From contig JAVHKY010000015.1 of assembly GCA_035079385.1 (NCBI GenBank), forward strand, positions 6,510,001 through 6,574,000: a DNA stretch of 64,000 bases, in the 5' to 3' direction. Positions within the stretch are counted from its first letter, which is position 1. Every line of letters starts with the position of its first letter. This DNA is from Aspidiotus rigidus (lineage: Eukaryota > Arthropoda > Insecta > Hemiptera > Diaspididae). A program made the position numbers and the translations under genes. A model generated the notes under the pieces. The model did no database searches and was not told the DNA's origin. It worked only from the letters and a program-made list of their open reading frames with translations. Below, in pieces: positions 23,040-34,358 of the stretch.

Positions 23040-23228
23040 TCGCAGCCCACACAGTTAGCTGCTCGGAATTGCCTTCATTAACTCTGTTAATTGAGGCAAA
23101 CAGGGAACCTGTTTTATGGGAGTAATCATGTGAGTGTCATTTTTTGCTTTTTGTCGTCTCAAGTAGAGTGAACTTTGTTCCTCACCACCTTGAGATCTCT
23201 TCTCATTAGGTCAAGTTCTAGGCGCGTT
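23040..23228. repeat. Foldback centre, repeat D copy 1
   Basis: A segment bounded by an A run on the left and a T run on the right. It contains a 12-bp-stem hairpin (ATTAACTCTGTTAAT core) and AACAGGGAACCTGTT. The same segment in inverse orientation is at 25187-25385. It forms the loop of the foldback. Confidence 0.75.
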
Positions 23229-23567
23229 TTTTTACAGCCTGTGTGGTACCCCCCCCCCGGTAGGCCTATCCTGTTATCAGTTCGGAGAATGACGTCACGA
23301 TCATCGTGCCATCACTATCTGATGACGTCACAGAGCTAGTAAAACCACTAATACAGACCTCCTAGACCTATAGTATAAAGGAAGCCTAAGACCTAGTACA
23401 GAGCTAGGACAAACTGCTAGTATAAGCTATTGATAAAGATCTTGTAAGCTTATGGTATGAAGGATGCCTAGACCTAGTATAAAGGAGGCTTGGACCTAGT
23501 ATACGCCTAGTATAATACGTAGTATAAACCTAGTATAATGTACTGCATGAAGCAGAGAGGATAACTG
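23229..23567. repeat. Foldback, right arm (proximal part)
   Basis: Reverse complement of 22634-23039 apart from the deleted TGACGTCA stretch and a few substitutions. It ends at GAGAGGATAA (23564) followed by three extra bases before the CAGGGTGTCTAC element. Confidence 0.85.
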
Positions 23568-24895
23568 CAGGGTGTCTACCGGTCAAGTAAGTCAAGTAAA
23601 TCAAGTAAAAGTCACGTATTTTTATTAACGGTCAATTAAAGTGACAAAAATGTTGGAAACAAAAATTAGGATACCGTTGCAAGTTTTGCAACGGGGAGCG
23701 GGGAACCCGCAAGATCCTCATTCCACTACGGAAGCCGAATTAAGTCCCAAAGTGTCGGGGTGCATAACCGAATCGAGTCCCAAAAGGAGAGGGGACGGTG
23801 AGATAATATCTGAATTGAGTCCCGAAGTGTCGGCGGTACTAAGTCTGAGAGGATGGGTGAATTCGTTCATTTTCCTTCGTCCTCTGCTGTAGGTAACTCA
23901 ATGTTCATCATTGAATGAATAATTTTGCTGCACACCCCAATATTTTCATTCTCATAGATACTCTTCTCGATGTCCAATGCGACCGACACCTATGCCTAAA
24001 ATCATCGACATTCGTAAGTCAGAAAAATGTTTAGGCTCAGTTAAAAAGGAGGCTGCGGTCGTAACACTCATGACGCGGCGTGATCTTGGCGAATTGTCGA
24101 GACTTGAATTCGTGAAGCGCGTGTCCTTCAAATTTTTAGCCTCCGCCGGTTAAAAAATGTGATTATACCCGAATATTTTTTTCCAAGGCCAGTACCTTCC
24201 ACGGGTACTAATGTGCTCAAAGCACAGTCGTAAGTCTGTTAAAGCGACCAGGGAAATGAGAATCATTTGTGAACTCGGGACTCAATTCAGTTGTATACCC
24301 TCGCTACCTCGGGACTCAATTCGGTTGTGTACCGCCGACACATGGAGACATCTCCTTTTTCTACTCCCGACGACTCGGGACTCAATTCGGCTAAAAAAGA
24401 TAGTTTGGGACTCAATTTGGCATCGCCCAGAAAATCCTATCTTAGGGTATAGCTCGAGAATCGACATTTTTTCAAGTCCCCCTCCTATTATATATAGCTC
24501 TAGCGTCAAAATTATTCCATGTCCCTCTCCTATCATATATAGCTCGAGAGTCGAAATTTTTCCTAGTCGCCCCTCCCCTATGACTTCGTTGACCTCGGAC
24601 CGCACGCGCCTGCGCTCGCGGACACGAAAATTTTCTGAAAGTACCCCAACAAAATTTTTCCAAGTCCTCCCCTTCCTCTCCGTGACGTCATCAACCTTGG
24701 ACCGCTCGCGGACGAAAATTTTCTGAATGTACCCTCAACAAAAGAGATAGCGGGTTCTCCGCTAAAAAAAATAAAGAACAGTATTTTTAGCCAGTTTGAA
24801 TTTTTTTTTTTTTCTTGCTTGTTGACTCGCTTACTTTGAAAGAATGTCAAGTAAAAGTTAAGTATTTTCAGAATTTTCTTTCAGTAGACACCCTG
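23568..24895. mobile_element. TIR element inserted in the foldback arm
   Basis: Ends CAGGGTGTCTAC and GTAGACACCCTG are inverted repeats. ATAA borders both sides (23561-23564 and 24896-24899). Subterminal GTCAAGTAA words occur at both ends. Inside lies a type II hairpin repeat (about 23681-24765) and several copies of GGGACTCAATTCGG, first in inverse and then in direct orientation. The long frame at 24211-24726 is only a translation of these repeats. No transposase, so non-autonomous; the TIR sequence suggests a DNA transposon but I cannot name the family. Confidence 0.65.
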
Positions 24896-25015
24896 ATAAG
24901 TCCCCCTCCTATCACTTCATCAAAATTTTTCTAAGTCCCTTTTTCTTGCCGGACGGCGCCCGGCGCCCGTCATTTTCCTTCAGTTTACCCCCCGATAAAA
25001 CAGGTTCCCTGTTAA
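24896..25015. repeat. Foldback, right arm (distal part)
   Basis: Reverse complement of 22516-22634 with a single mismatch, ending in the mirror image of the AACAGGGAACCTGTT hairpin. Confidence 0.85.
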
Positions 25016-25186
25016 TAAATAGCAGGAAACCTGTTTCATGGGGGCAAGCTGTAACATTTAGTAAATTATAATTGGAGAATTTTAAGCTATAAAAGGGGGA
25101 ATTTTAAAAATTTTGTATATCAAGCTACAATATTATGATGGGAAAAGCACGTTCAAAATATATATGATAGAAGGTAGACCACTAAA
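25016..25186. repeat. Second hairpin terminus and linker
   Basis: AGCAGGAAACCTGTTTCATGG at 25021-25041 is another, slightly decayed terminal motif. The rest is AT-rich. Confidence 0.4.
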
Positions 25187-25385
25187 AAAAAAACGCGCCT
25201 AGAACTTGACCTAATGAGAAGAGATCTCAAGGTGGTGAGGAACAAAGTTCACTCTACTTGAGACGACAAAAAGCAAAAAATGACACTCACATGATTACTC
25301 CCATAAAACAGGTTCCCTGTTTGCCTCAATTAACAGAGTTAATGAAGGCAATTCCGAGCAGCTAACTGTGTGGGCTGCGAGTTTT
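25187..25385. repeat. Repeat D, copy 2 (inverse)
   Basis: Almost exact reverse complement of 23040-23228, again bounded by an A run and a T run. The LINE at 25386 begins directly beyond its T-rich edge. Confidence 0.8.
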
Positions 25386-26194
25386 TTTTATATGGAGGAG
25401 TAGAATTGGGTGAGGCGTATGTATTGGAGGGAGGAGGTTATTGTGTTTGAATCATTTGTTAATGCTTGAGAGTGGGAGGAGGGTACATTTAGGGAAGAGC
25501 GGACAGGTGCGAGTAGTGGACAGGAAAGGAAGTGTTTGACTGTTAAAGTCTCTTCTTCGCAGTAAGTAAAGGACGGGGGAGCTAGAAGATCGGGGTTGAT
25601 GAGGTAGGCATGTGTGATACGAGTATGACCAATTCTTAGACGAGTGAGAACAACCTCTTCACGTCTAGTATTTCTTGAAGAGGAGGACCAGGGTACGGGA
25701 GTTCGTTTAATACTGTGAAGTTTGTTAGTCGTTTGGTTTCTCCAGAATGTTTTCCATTTTTGAAGGATGAGAAGACGGTAGTGATTTTTGTAATCGGAGA
25801 CAGGTAAACGGGTGTAATCAGTTATTTTAGTTAAGGAAGTGACGTTTTTGGCGGCTCTGTCGACTGCATCATGTTCTGGAAGATTGATATGACCAGGGAT
25901 CCATATGAATGTGATTTAGGTGTGTATGGACTTAAGGATAAGTAGTGCGAGGTGAATGCGTTGAATAAGGGGGTGAGTGCTGTATATGTCTGGTATGGAG
26001 TGTAAAGAAGAAAGAGAGTCAGTGAGGAGAAGGAATTTGCCATTTGGAGGGAATTGGGAGAGATGAGAAAGGCAGGAGAATATAGCCAGCAGTTCAGCTG
26101 TGAATATGGATGCAATGTTGCGTATACGGTGAGAAGTAAGGCATCCATTTATGGAATAAGCGTAAGCAGTCTTATTCAATTTTTTAGATCCGTC
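25386..26194 (-). pseudogene. RNase-H LINE 1: RNase H domain and C-terminal knuckle
   Basis: After a stop, the minus strand reads DGSKKLNKTAYAYSINGC, IFTAELLAIFSCLSHL, LLTDSLSSLHSI and FIWIPGHINLPEHDAVDRAA, giving the Asp-Glu-Asp-Asp set of RNase H. These are followed by RLRIGHTRITHAYLINPDL, YCEEETLTVKHFLSCPLL and a TAA at 25391, with an A-tail abutting repeat D. One frameshift lies between the 25916 and 25831 frames. RNase H removes RNA from the RNA/DNA hybrid during element copying. Confidence 0.85.
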
Positions 26195-27800
26195 TCAAAG
26201 GCAAATTGTGTAATCAGGATATTCTTGTATCATCTGTCGGATGTTTTCAATAATCGTGTTGTTGTTAGATTTAGGGAATTGTATGAGGTCAAGACGTATG
26301 TTTGGTTCAGGGAGCGTCCAAGGTGGGGAGGTAATGTAAATGGGTTGCAAAGGATTTGCTTGAAATGGCTCATTGAGGGAGTGATTGAATTGGAGAAGGA
26401 TATGTTTATTGTGAGTCGAAAGGGGTCGAGTGTTTTGTAGAAAGATTGAGTTATATATAGGAAGAGCAGGGAATTGGGAGACGGAGGATAAAAAATTAGA
26501 AGTTAGGATGAGTCTACGAAAGGAGAGTGGAGGTTCAGCGGCTTCTACACATAAACTAAGTTTGGGACTTGTGCGGTAGGCACCTGAAGCCATTCTCAAG
26601 GAGGAGGTTTGAATGGTATCAAGTAACGAGAGAACAGATTTGTTGGCTAAATTGTATGTTGGTGCCCCGTAATCTAATATAGATCGAATAAGACTTTTGT
26701 AGAGTTGTAGTAGTAATTTTCTGGAGCATCCTTTAGAGGGGTGTGATACGAATTTAATGACGTTTAAGGCACGTATACATTTTGCTTTTAAATATTTGAT
26801 ATGGGGGGTCCAGGAAAGTTTCTGATCAAAATGGAGGCCGAGAAGTTTAGCAGAATCGCGGAATGGAATTACGAAATTTTGTAGGAAAAGAGGTTGAAAG
26901 TAGGGTATAGGGCGTCTTTTTTTAAAAATCACCAAGTAGATTTTAGAAGTAGACAATTTGAAGCCATTTTTTGATGTTCATGCAGTGATTAGATTTAGTG
27001 TTTCCTGAAGAAGTCTGTGGGCTCGTTGAGGGTTTGAAGAACAGATGGAAATGTTGAAGTCGTCAGCAAAAAGACGTTGCGTTAGGGGGGGTTAACAAGT
27101 TTTGTAATGTCGTTGATGGCTATGAGGAAGAGTAGGACACTAAATACTTCTCCCTGGGGAACACCATTTCGTACAGGGAGAGGGGGAGAGGTTATATTTT
27201 GAATTCGTACTATTAATGTTCTGTCATGAAGGAAACTCTGGAGTATGTTAGGGAGATTGCCTCGGAGGCCAATTTCGTGTAATTTGTTAGCGAGGAGGTG
27301 TCTCCAGACCCGGAGGAAGACTTCTTGGAGATCAAAAAAGATGGAGTGAAGACAGGATTTTTGGAGTGTAGAGTTATTAATTTGTGATTGAAGATCAACT
27401 AGAGAATGAGTGGTATTTCGCCCTTTTCTAAAGCCGTATTGGAAGGGTGAGAGAAGATTATTTGATTCTAGATACCAAAGAGGTCTTTTGTTGAGTACTT
27501 TTTGGAATAGTTTGCCGAGGACACTAGATGATGCTATGGGGCGGTATGATGCCGGAAGGAGGGGGTCTGAGCCGGGTTTCAGGATGGGAAGGATGATGAC
27601 TGTTTTCCAAAAATGTGGGTAGGTATTATATGAGCAAAGATAGAGTTGAAGAGGGAAAGGAGATAGGAAAGTGAGTTAGGATGGAGGTTTTTTAGCATGG
27701 CAGCATGTATGTTGTCCAGTCCGGGAGAGGCGTTTTTTAGATTTTTGTTGATGGTGGTTTCGAGTTGAAAAGTGAAATTGAAGGCAAATTGAACTCTAGC
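26195..27800 (-). pseudogene. RNase-H LINE 1: reverse transcriptase
   Basis: Reads NLKNASPGLDNIHAAMLKNL, KPGSDP with ASYRPIASSSVLGKLF, NGVPQG, QRLFADDFNISICSS (catalytic FADD near 27080), then the open 253-residue stretch 26195-26956. That stretch has LLGLHFDQKLSWTPHIKYLK, LLQLYKSLIRSILDYGAPTY and TIQTSSLRMASGAYRTSP. At least three frameshifts or stops. The 5' end is truncated at about 27800, before any endonuclease. Of the LINE groups I know, those with RNase H such as the I and LOA groups fit best. Confidence 0.85.
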
Positions 27801-29601
27801 TATAATTGTGTGCAACTATATTCATATACTGATACACTTATGTAACCTTAAACGAAACTGTGATAACTCCGATTGTTACGAGGAAAGGAGCTGTACTGGT
27901 TCATTGTCACCATCGATCTACATACCTCTTGGCTGAAGGTCTGAAGATTTGTCAATTAGTTTCCTCCCATCATCAGAACTCTAGTTGGTCCAGTCCTCTA
28001 TCTTATGCAGTGGTGTAGCCAAAAACTTCTCTAGGGTGGGAGTGGAACAACATTTTAACTGTAATTCAGATGGTCCCCTGTCCCTATGTAAAAGCTATTC
28101 CATTGACCTGTTTTATCCAACGCTTTGACAAACAACTTCTCAATATTCTACCATCGATTTTTCTAGTTTCTCCGGGTCACGAGAAGTTTTAACAGGGAAC
28201 CTGTTCTATTGGAAGGTTTTTGAGAAAAGAAGGCCGGGTGCCGTCCAGAAAAACTTAGGGCCTTGAAAATTTCGACTTCCGAGCTATATACAACAGAAAG
28301 GGCACATTTAAAAATTTCGACTTTCAATTATCAAAAGGCAATTTTTTCATTTTTGTTCTACCCAGTGAAATTGATAATTCCTTCAAAGAAGGTCCGGACA
28401 CGCGATATTCAATCACCGCATACAGCATGAGTCGACATTTAGTTTTTCTTCTATCTTAATTACACGTGCTCGAGGATATCGCGTGGTGCTTTTGGTACAG
28501 TTATACGAGTATATTTTTTTGTTATCCATTCAAATTTATTTTTTATTCAAACGAGTCTGGCACAGCGTTAATTAGGCTTACTTTCAGATAGAGACAATTC
28601 TCAAGGTCGATTATTCCTCATCTTCATTATCAATGTATACGTGTAGCCTATTGATTACCCTTTCATCGAAAAAATATAAGTACAACTTATCTGTTCGGTT
28701 TAGATACTCAGGGCGACAAATGATTTAAAATCTTCCGCCTTCTTTCTTTACCTGTGAGCTCCTTTTGTGTGTAGATTCAAAACTGAGACTCTAATTTATC
28801 AAAAAATAGTACCTCGTCTTATTTCCCAGTCAGCTGGTCACTTTGCTTCACTCAACCAGAAATATCACATCTTCAATTTATAACATTCACAAAAAATTCG
28901 GCGCGGACCTCTAATTGTATATTTTTTTACAAAAAAGGAGTGTGGAACACGAATATAGAATGAAACTGGTGGCTTATTTTTGTTTTTAAGAAACCAGTCA
29001 ATAAAAATGAATCCATTGATTGGTAGACAAAAATTCTTTAAATCATTAGAACCAATCGTTTATTCAATTGGAAAAGAGAATTACAAGAATATTTCGTTCT
29101 ATTTTTTCTATCATGATGCAAAATATGTATGTCCCGGTGTAAGGTGTAAGGCATTCTGTTAAAGTGGAGCAGTAGGTCAGGATTAGGTGGAAGGATCATA
29201 GGTTTTTTGCTGAATAACTTCTGGAAGAGCGAGAACCAGAAATTTGGTGTTGAGAAGTACGAAGGTGTAATAAATGTTATTAACAAGAGTGCCACGCAGA
29301 GAGTCCATTTTTGTGCCCCCAGTGGTCCACTTTTGGGGGGGCAGGGTTCATTTTGGAGATTATTGTTGCAGGAATTGGAAAAAAATTATGAAAAATATAT
29401 TAATCATGTGATTTTGTAGAAAAAATGCATTACAAAATTTTTTTCCTACACGACCCTTCCATTAGAGGCCTTGGGTCCAAAATTTTATAATATTGTCAAT
29501 GTAATCAGAAAAACTTGAAATTTGGTATACAGGTGAAGGAAGAGGTAATGAATAATATTAACAAGAATGCCACGCAGTAAATTTATTTTTGTCCCTCCAG
29601 G
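27801..29601. other. No gene; hairpin-ended repeat fragment and a diverged duplication
   Basis: AACAGGGAACCTGTTCTATT at 28192-28211 with array-like TTTCGACTTCCGAGCTATA at 28287-28305 marks another hairpin-ended repeat. A roughly 100-base diverged direct repeat with AACAAGAGTGCCACGCAG (about 29220-29320) and AACAAGAATGCCACGCAG (about 29500-29600) precedes the PLE. Confidence 0.5.
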
Positions 29602-29666
29602 TAGATTTGTACAATTGAAAAACCCTTTTCAATATTAGTGCTCTACTTACACCTCACTCACTCATT

Positions 29667-31901
29667 ATGAGTTCCGATAATAGCACACCAGACATGGTTA
29701 ACGTAGTTTTTACGTTTCTGAAGACCAAGGTCAAACTAAGAGTAACACATGTGAAGATTTGGTTCAATAACGAATGCTTGAGACGAGGCATTATTCCCAA
29801 GTATGCGACTATCAGGCTACCAGGAAATAGCGCAGCAGTGAAACACACCAAGATGCAAGCCGAAAGATCGAGAGTGAAGAATGAAATTGGTGAACTCTAC
29901 AAGAAAATCACCAGGCTGAATGGTCTACTGTACGATCAATATTTCCATCTATCCAGGTTACTCCACCCGCAAGGAGTTAAAGAAATGATGTTCGAAAAAG
30001 GAGGAGAGGGGAAGAAAGGAAAAGACTATGTGGAAAAACGAGTGGAAGCACAAACATAAGAGATCAAGAAGAAGCTTGCCGAACTGACCCGGAAGAAAGA
30101 AGAAAGAAAGGAAGAGACAGCGAGAGTTAAGCACAAATTTGCTCCCAGAACCGAGAACCTATCAAGCGTCACCTTCACAGAAGAAGAAAGAAGACTGCTG
30201 GACAAAGGCATCAAGTACGTGCAGCCAGAGAGGCTGAAGCACGGACCAAAATTGGGAAAGTGCTGTTGTATATCAAAGAGGATATGTGCCGAACCTATGA
30301 CAGAACGCAAGTAATGCAGAGGAAGGTCACAAATCTACAAAAGAAGATCCGACAGAACAACCTGATTTTGACAAAAGCGGACAAAGGCAGCACGGTAGTG
30401 GTAATGGAGAAGGAGGACTACACCCAAAAAGTGGAGTCGTACATCGCAGTTAATGGATACCAAGAGCTGGCAAGGGACCCAACACAGAAATACCAAGATG
30501 ACCTGAAAGCTGTGTTGAAACGGAACAATGTACCCGGTAATGGAAGGACGCTTGAGATGAACCCATTCGCACCAAAACTCAAGGAGCTTGTACAACTCCA
30601 CAAAGCGAACCGTCCGATGAAACCCCTGGTCAACAGCATTAAATCATCATGCTAAAAGATAGCGAAGATCGTAGCCACATTCCTGAAAGAAAACTACCAG
30701 TTTGTACTCAGACGAGAGAGCTGATTGAGCAACTGGACAAGTTGGTAAACAAGCTGATATCCTTTGATGTGGCAAACATGTTCGGTACCATACCGAAGGA
30801 GGAACTTCTCACTCTGCTCAAAAACAACAGATACCATGGGAACCCCGATGGGCCGAAGTACGCCAACATAGTAGAAGAGATCTTGAGCCAGAACTACTGC
30901 CACTTTAATAACAGGTTCTACAGTCAGGAAAGGGGACTTGCGATAGGATCACCGCTGTCACCAATACTGGTGGAGATATTCATGAATGATAGGAAAAATA
31001 AGATATTGAAGGGCAGCAAGTTCGGAAACTCGATCAAACACTGGGCCAGATATGTAGATGATATCCTAATTGTGTGGTCAGGCACTGATAGACAGATGGA
31101 TCTATTCCTTTCATAAATGTACACGATGAATGAGAGCATCAAATTCACAGTGGAAAAAGGCAATGAGACCATCAATTATTTGGACCCTACACTCACAATG
31201 GAGAACAATAGGATAGAATACAAAATCTACAGGAAGCCGACGCATACGAAACCATCATCCCAAATGACTCTTACCACCACCCCAGGCACAAGTTAGCGGC
31301 AATCCAGAACTACTGCTATCGGGCAATTTCTATCCTCAAGAACAACGAAGAGAAGAGGAAAGAGATTGAGATAGTAAAGCAGATCGCAGAAGCCAATGAC
31401 TACCGCAGATGTGTGGTGGAGGGAGTCTTTGGGAAAATCGAAACAAAGAAAGGAACCCATGATAGTATAGTGAGAAAGTACTCCGGATCGATACCATATA
31501 TAGGAAAGTACACAAGCAAGGTGATAAAGGCGTTCAATGGCTACAATGTGAATGTGGGTACCCAGAGAATTAGCAATGACCAGACGGAACAAAAGGACAA
31601 GGAAAGCTTGAGCGGAGTGTACAAGCTCAGTTGTGAACAGTGCGAGGGGATCTATATCGGTGAGACTGGGAAAAAGCTTGAGATCAGGAGAAAGAAGCAC
31701 AAAACGTCGAGGGAGAAAGAAGATGGCAAGTCACTGTTTGGGAAACACTGTAACGAGGAAAACCACGATGGAGAGGGAATATTTGAAGTCATACGTACAC
31801 GTAGAGAATCGCACAAAGAGAAGAAAACTCTGGGAACAAATGGAGATTGCAAAAGCCAAGAGGAAGAAAGCCTGCCTCTTGAACAATGGAATCACATTTG
31901 A
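29667..31901 (+). pseudogene. PLE family C polymerase (RT plus GIY-YIG endonuclease)
   Basis: The N-terminal part (29667-30059) is a basic, helical region. After one stop at 30057 the frame continues, then shifts near 30240. RT boxes follow: LILTKADKGSTVVVMEKEDY, ISFDVANMFGTIP (motif A), ERGLAIGSPLSPILVEIFMN and KHWARYVDDILIVWSG (catalytic YVDD). The connector has KYSGSIPYIGKYTSKVIKAF, and the GIY-YIG nuclease reads LSGVYKLSCEQCEGIYIGET then KKLEIRRKKHK. The CxxC between the GVY and YIG boxes is typical of PLE endonucleases. About three frameshifts and two stops; otherwise well preserved. ATG 29667 chosen as the first in the open frame. Confidence 0.85.
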
Positions 31902-31954
31902 CAGCGAAAAATTATTCGGCCTGGTGATTGGACGAGAGAAGAAGAACAGAACCA

Positions 31955-32153
31955 ACCAATAAGATGGCAGGAAACCAGGTAGCCAATAGAAACGCAGCAT
32001 TTAGGACAATAGATTGAACCAATCACAAAGTAGTATGTTTTAGCCAATAAGAACACAATGTCATATTATTGTAAGAATAAGTTTCTAAGAAGTGAACCAA
32101 TCACAACACAGCATTGTTATAGCCAATAAGATCACAGTGTTATACTATAAAAA
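31955..32153 (+). promoter_or_regulatory. CCAAT-box array and TATA box in PLE family C 3' region
   Basis: About six CCAAT boxes in two alternating forms, AACCAATCA and AGCCAATAAGA, are spaced from 31955 to 32130. They are followed by CTATAAAAA at 32145-32153. A TATA box there would place transcription start near 32175-32185, at the hammerhead motif. This fits a promoter in the repeated end of the element driving a downstream copy. Confidence 0.5.
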
Positions 32154-32177
32154 CTCATGGTTGAGGCCTTGTTCTCC

Positions 32178-32234
32178 AGTTGCGACACAACTGATGATGG
32201 GATAACACCCGAAAGTACTCTTGTATAAGCAACT
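32178..32234 (+). ncRNA. Hammerhead-type ribozyme motif, PLE family C
   Basis: Stem I outer strand AGTTGC (32178-32183) pairs with GCAACT (32229-32234); inner ACAA (32187-32190) pairs with TTGT (32221-32224). Core CTGATGA is at 32191-32197. Stem II is GGG/CCC (32199-32201 and 32208-32210), then GAA (32211-32213). Stem III is the self-complementary AGTACT (32214-32219), and C32220 sits at the cleavage position. One unpaired base (T32198) follows the core, as in the other families here. Hammerheads with very short stem III are known from PLEs; activity is untested. Confidence 0.7.
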
Positions 32235-32284
32235 AATAAAGTAGATTTGTACAATTGAAAAACCCTTTTTCAAGATATCGATAA

Positions 32285-32699
32285 ATCCAAAAGTTAATGA
32301 AAAATACCCCTATTTCCAAAGTAAACTTTATGGAAGGGTACCAGACGTTGAGATACCTCAGAAACTCATTAAGGAGATCTGGGGGACCAGTCCAGGTACA
32401 TAGAACGTCATCAACATACCTGTGCCAGTAGTAGATCTAATTAAGTAACACATAGTTCGAGGAAAAGAGGTCAAGTTTAAACTTGGACGTAGAAATTTCG
32501 GAATGAGGAAGTCTAAAGGTGATCCATTGGGGATCTCTACTTCATCGGGGAACTCGTATGGATAACCGTTATTTACAAGAACGTATTCTTCTAATAGCAG
32601 TTTATCTTTGCTCTTGATTACCACTTTGTCCAATCTTTCTATCAGCTCTTTGTTGTTTCTGATGCTTTTTTTTAGGTCCGAACTGCAGGTGGTTTCCAT
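32285..32699 (-). pseudogene. PLE family B RT fragment
   Basis: Minus-strand frames give EFPDEVEIPNGSPLDFL, FKLDLFSSNYVLLN, then YWHRYVDDVLCTWTGPPDLL and WYPSIKFTLEIG. These align with the palm region of the copy at 37242-39508. Truncated both sides; at least two frameshifts. Confidence 0.75.
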
Positions 32700-34238
32700 T
32701 TCGTGAACAGAAACGAGGAATCACTTCTAAAATCTAATTTCTTGGCGCAAATTGGACAGCGATAGGTATTTTCACTATTAGTACTTTTCCACGAGACATA
32801 TCCTATTCCTCGTCGAAAATTTTTTGATCTATACAAAAAACGAAAGTTTATAGTAGGTATCGAGAAAATGGATTATATATACGACTTCAAGTTTACGCGT
32901 TTTTTATTCAAATTTTTGTCGATACGATATAATATACCCGTTTTTTTCCTTATACGCGTGTGTCTACGTGTTCTTTTTAAAGGTAGATGAATGATAAAAA
33001 GCTCGTAAAACTGCACTGCACCGAATGAGACAATTACAAAATGATAAAAACACTTGCGAATGGGTGTAAAGATGTTTTTCCCGTTTGAATTCATTTCCAA
33101 CGCATTAAAGTTGAGGCACGAAAATTTTACTATTCATACACCGTGATATCTCGTATTTCTTTCCATTCACTAAGAATGAGTCTGTATTTTTGTATACATA
33201 TACTCGTATTTTATCTATCCTATTTCATTTTTGCAAACGTGCATGATTGAAGAAGTATTCTCTTGCTCCTTTTTTTTTTTTTAATGATTAAACAAAGGAG
33301 CACATTATTATAGTGAAGTGTAGTTTGATGTGCAGAACTATGAGGGTTAGCCTATATTACAGATTATGGTGCATATACGTGTTACGATAATATGATATAG
33401 CAATATACATCTATCAGATGTATCGTGTCTGCGGCAGTACGCGTAATAAATAATTAACGTACCGACATCGACCAGACGAGGTTGAATGTGCTGGCTGATT
33501 TGGGAGGAGACGATTGAAATTGACTATTATTAACGCTTTTTGCTTATCGGCTGGCAAACGATTGGCATAAAAGCAATATTATACAGTATACGCGTGTCGC
33601 GTGTTCCATGTGTACTCTGGATACGCCACCGCGAAGGGTAACACGTCGAACTCGACGGGGTACCTTGGTGACGCAGCCCGAATAAGTTATGACGGTAATT
33701 TTGTAGATTAAATCGTACGGAACTGAAAACAACGTTCGCAGGAAAGAATCATCAGGAGGCCATCGAGGCTCTCCGTCGCACATCTTATACTTCGTGATAA
33801 TTCTGTAATATGTACGTATGTACAACCATCCGAGAACGAGCTGGACATGTACGTCGAGTCATTCTTGTACCAAAATCCTGCACAAATGAAGGGCGTGTTG
33901 TATATACAGTCAATGTAAATATGTATTTAGTGTACGGTATTTCGTATACGTATTTTTAGTTCCGTCTTTTCCGCGCGAGTAATATCATTATTACTGGTAC
34001 AATGTAATTGGCTCGTAAGGGTTTACGAAAATATATTTCTTCCGCCTGTCATACTTGACATACGGCGAGTTGATGTTGTACGATTCAACACTTCACGGTT
34101 GAAGAACACCAGGGCGAGTCGTCCAAAGATATGAAAGAGTCTACATTGGAAAAATAGTCTTTTTAGACAGATTCTGATTCTTCCATCATCATCGATTCTA
34201 CATAGGTATTTGATTCAGAAAATTTTGTAAGGGACAAG
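32700..34238. other. No gene recognised
   Basis: AT-rich, no family similarity on either strand. Confidence 0.5.
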
Positions 34239-34358
34239 TTCAAAAAAAAAAACATTGGATGTTGGAAAATTGAAGATGTATTGATATTCACTACCCTGTC
34301 AGCAACGATCCTCTAAACCGAAAATCCGTCCTCCAACCACTCGGCCACCGACGCAGTA
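34239..34358 (-). mobile_element. tRNA-derived SINE-like element, copy 1
   Basis: The minus strand begins GTCGGTGGCCGAGTGGTTGG, matching the A-box region of class II (Ser/Leu) tRNAs. It continues with GGACGGATTTTCGG, ATCGTTGCTGACAGGG and ACATCTTCAATTTTCC. A second copy at 57010-57105 shares the TCGTTGCTGAC and ATCTTCAA words in the same order. No full tRNA fold. Confidence 0.45.

Larger units (their letters stand above)
29602..32275 (+). mobile_element. Near-complete PLE, family C
   Basis: Bounded by a 31-bp direct repeat (GTAGATTTGTACAATTG then AAAAACCCTTTT) at 29602-29633 and 32241-32272. The right copy is the element's own 3' end; the left looks like the end of a truncated upstream copy, as is common for tandem PLEs. 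In order: 5' leader, polymerase frame 29667-31901, CCAAT-rich 3' region, TATA box, hammerhead motif, terminal repeat. Confidence 0.8.

Noticed and set aside
24211..24726. 171-residue open frame
   Set aside because: It is a translation of GGGACTCAATTCGG repeats and 43-bp array units; the opposite strand is equally open.
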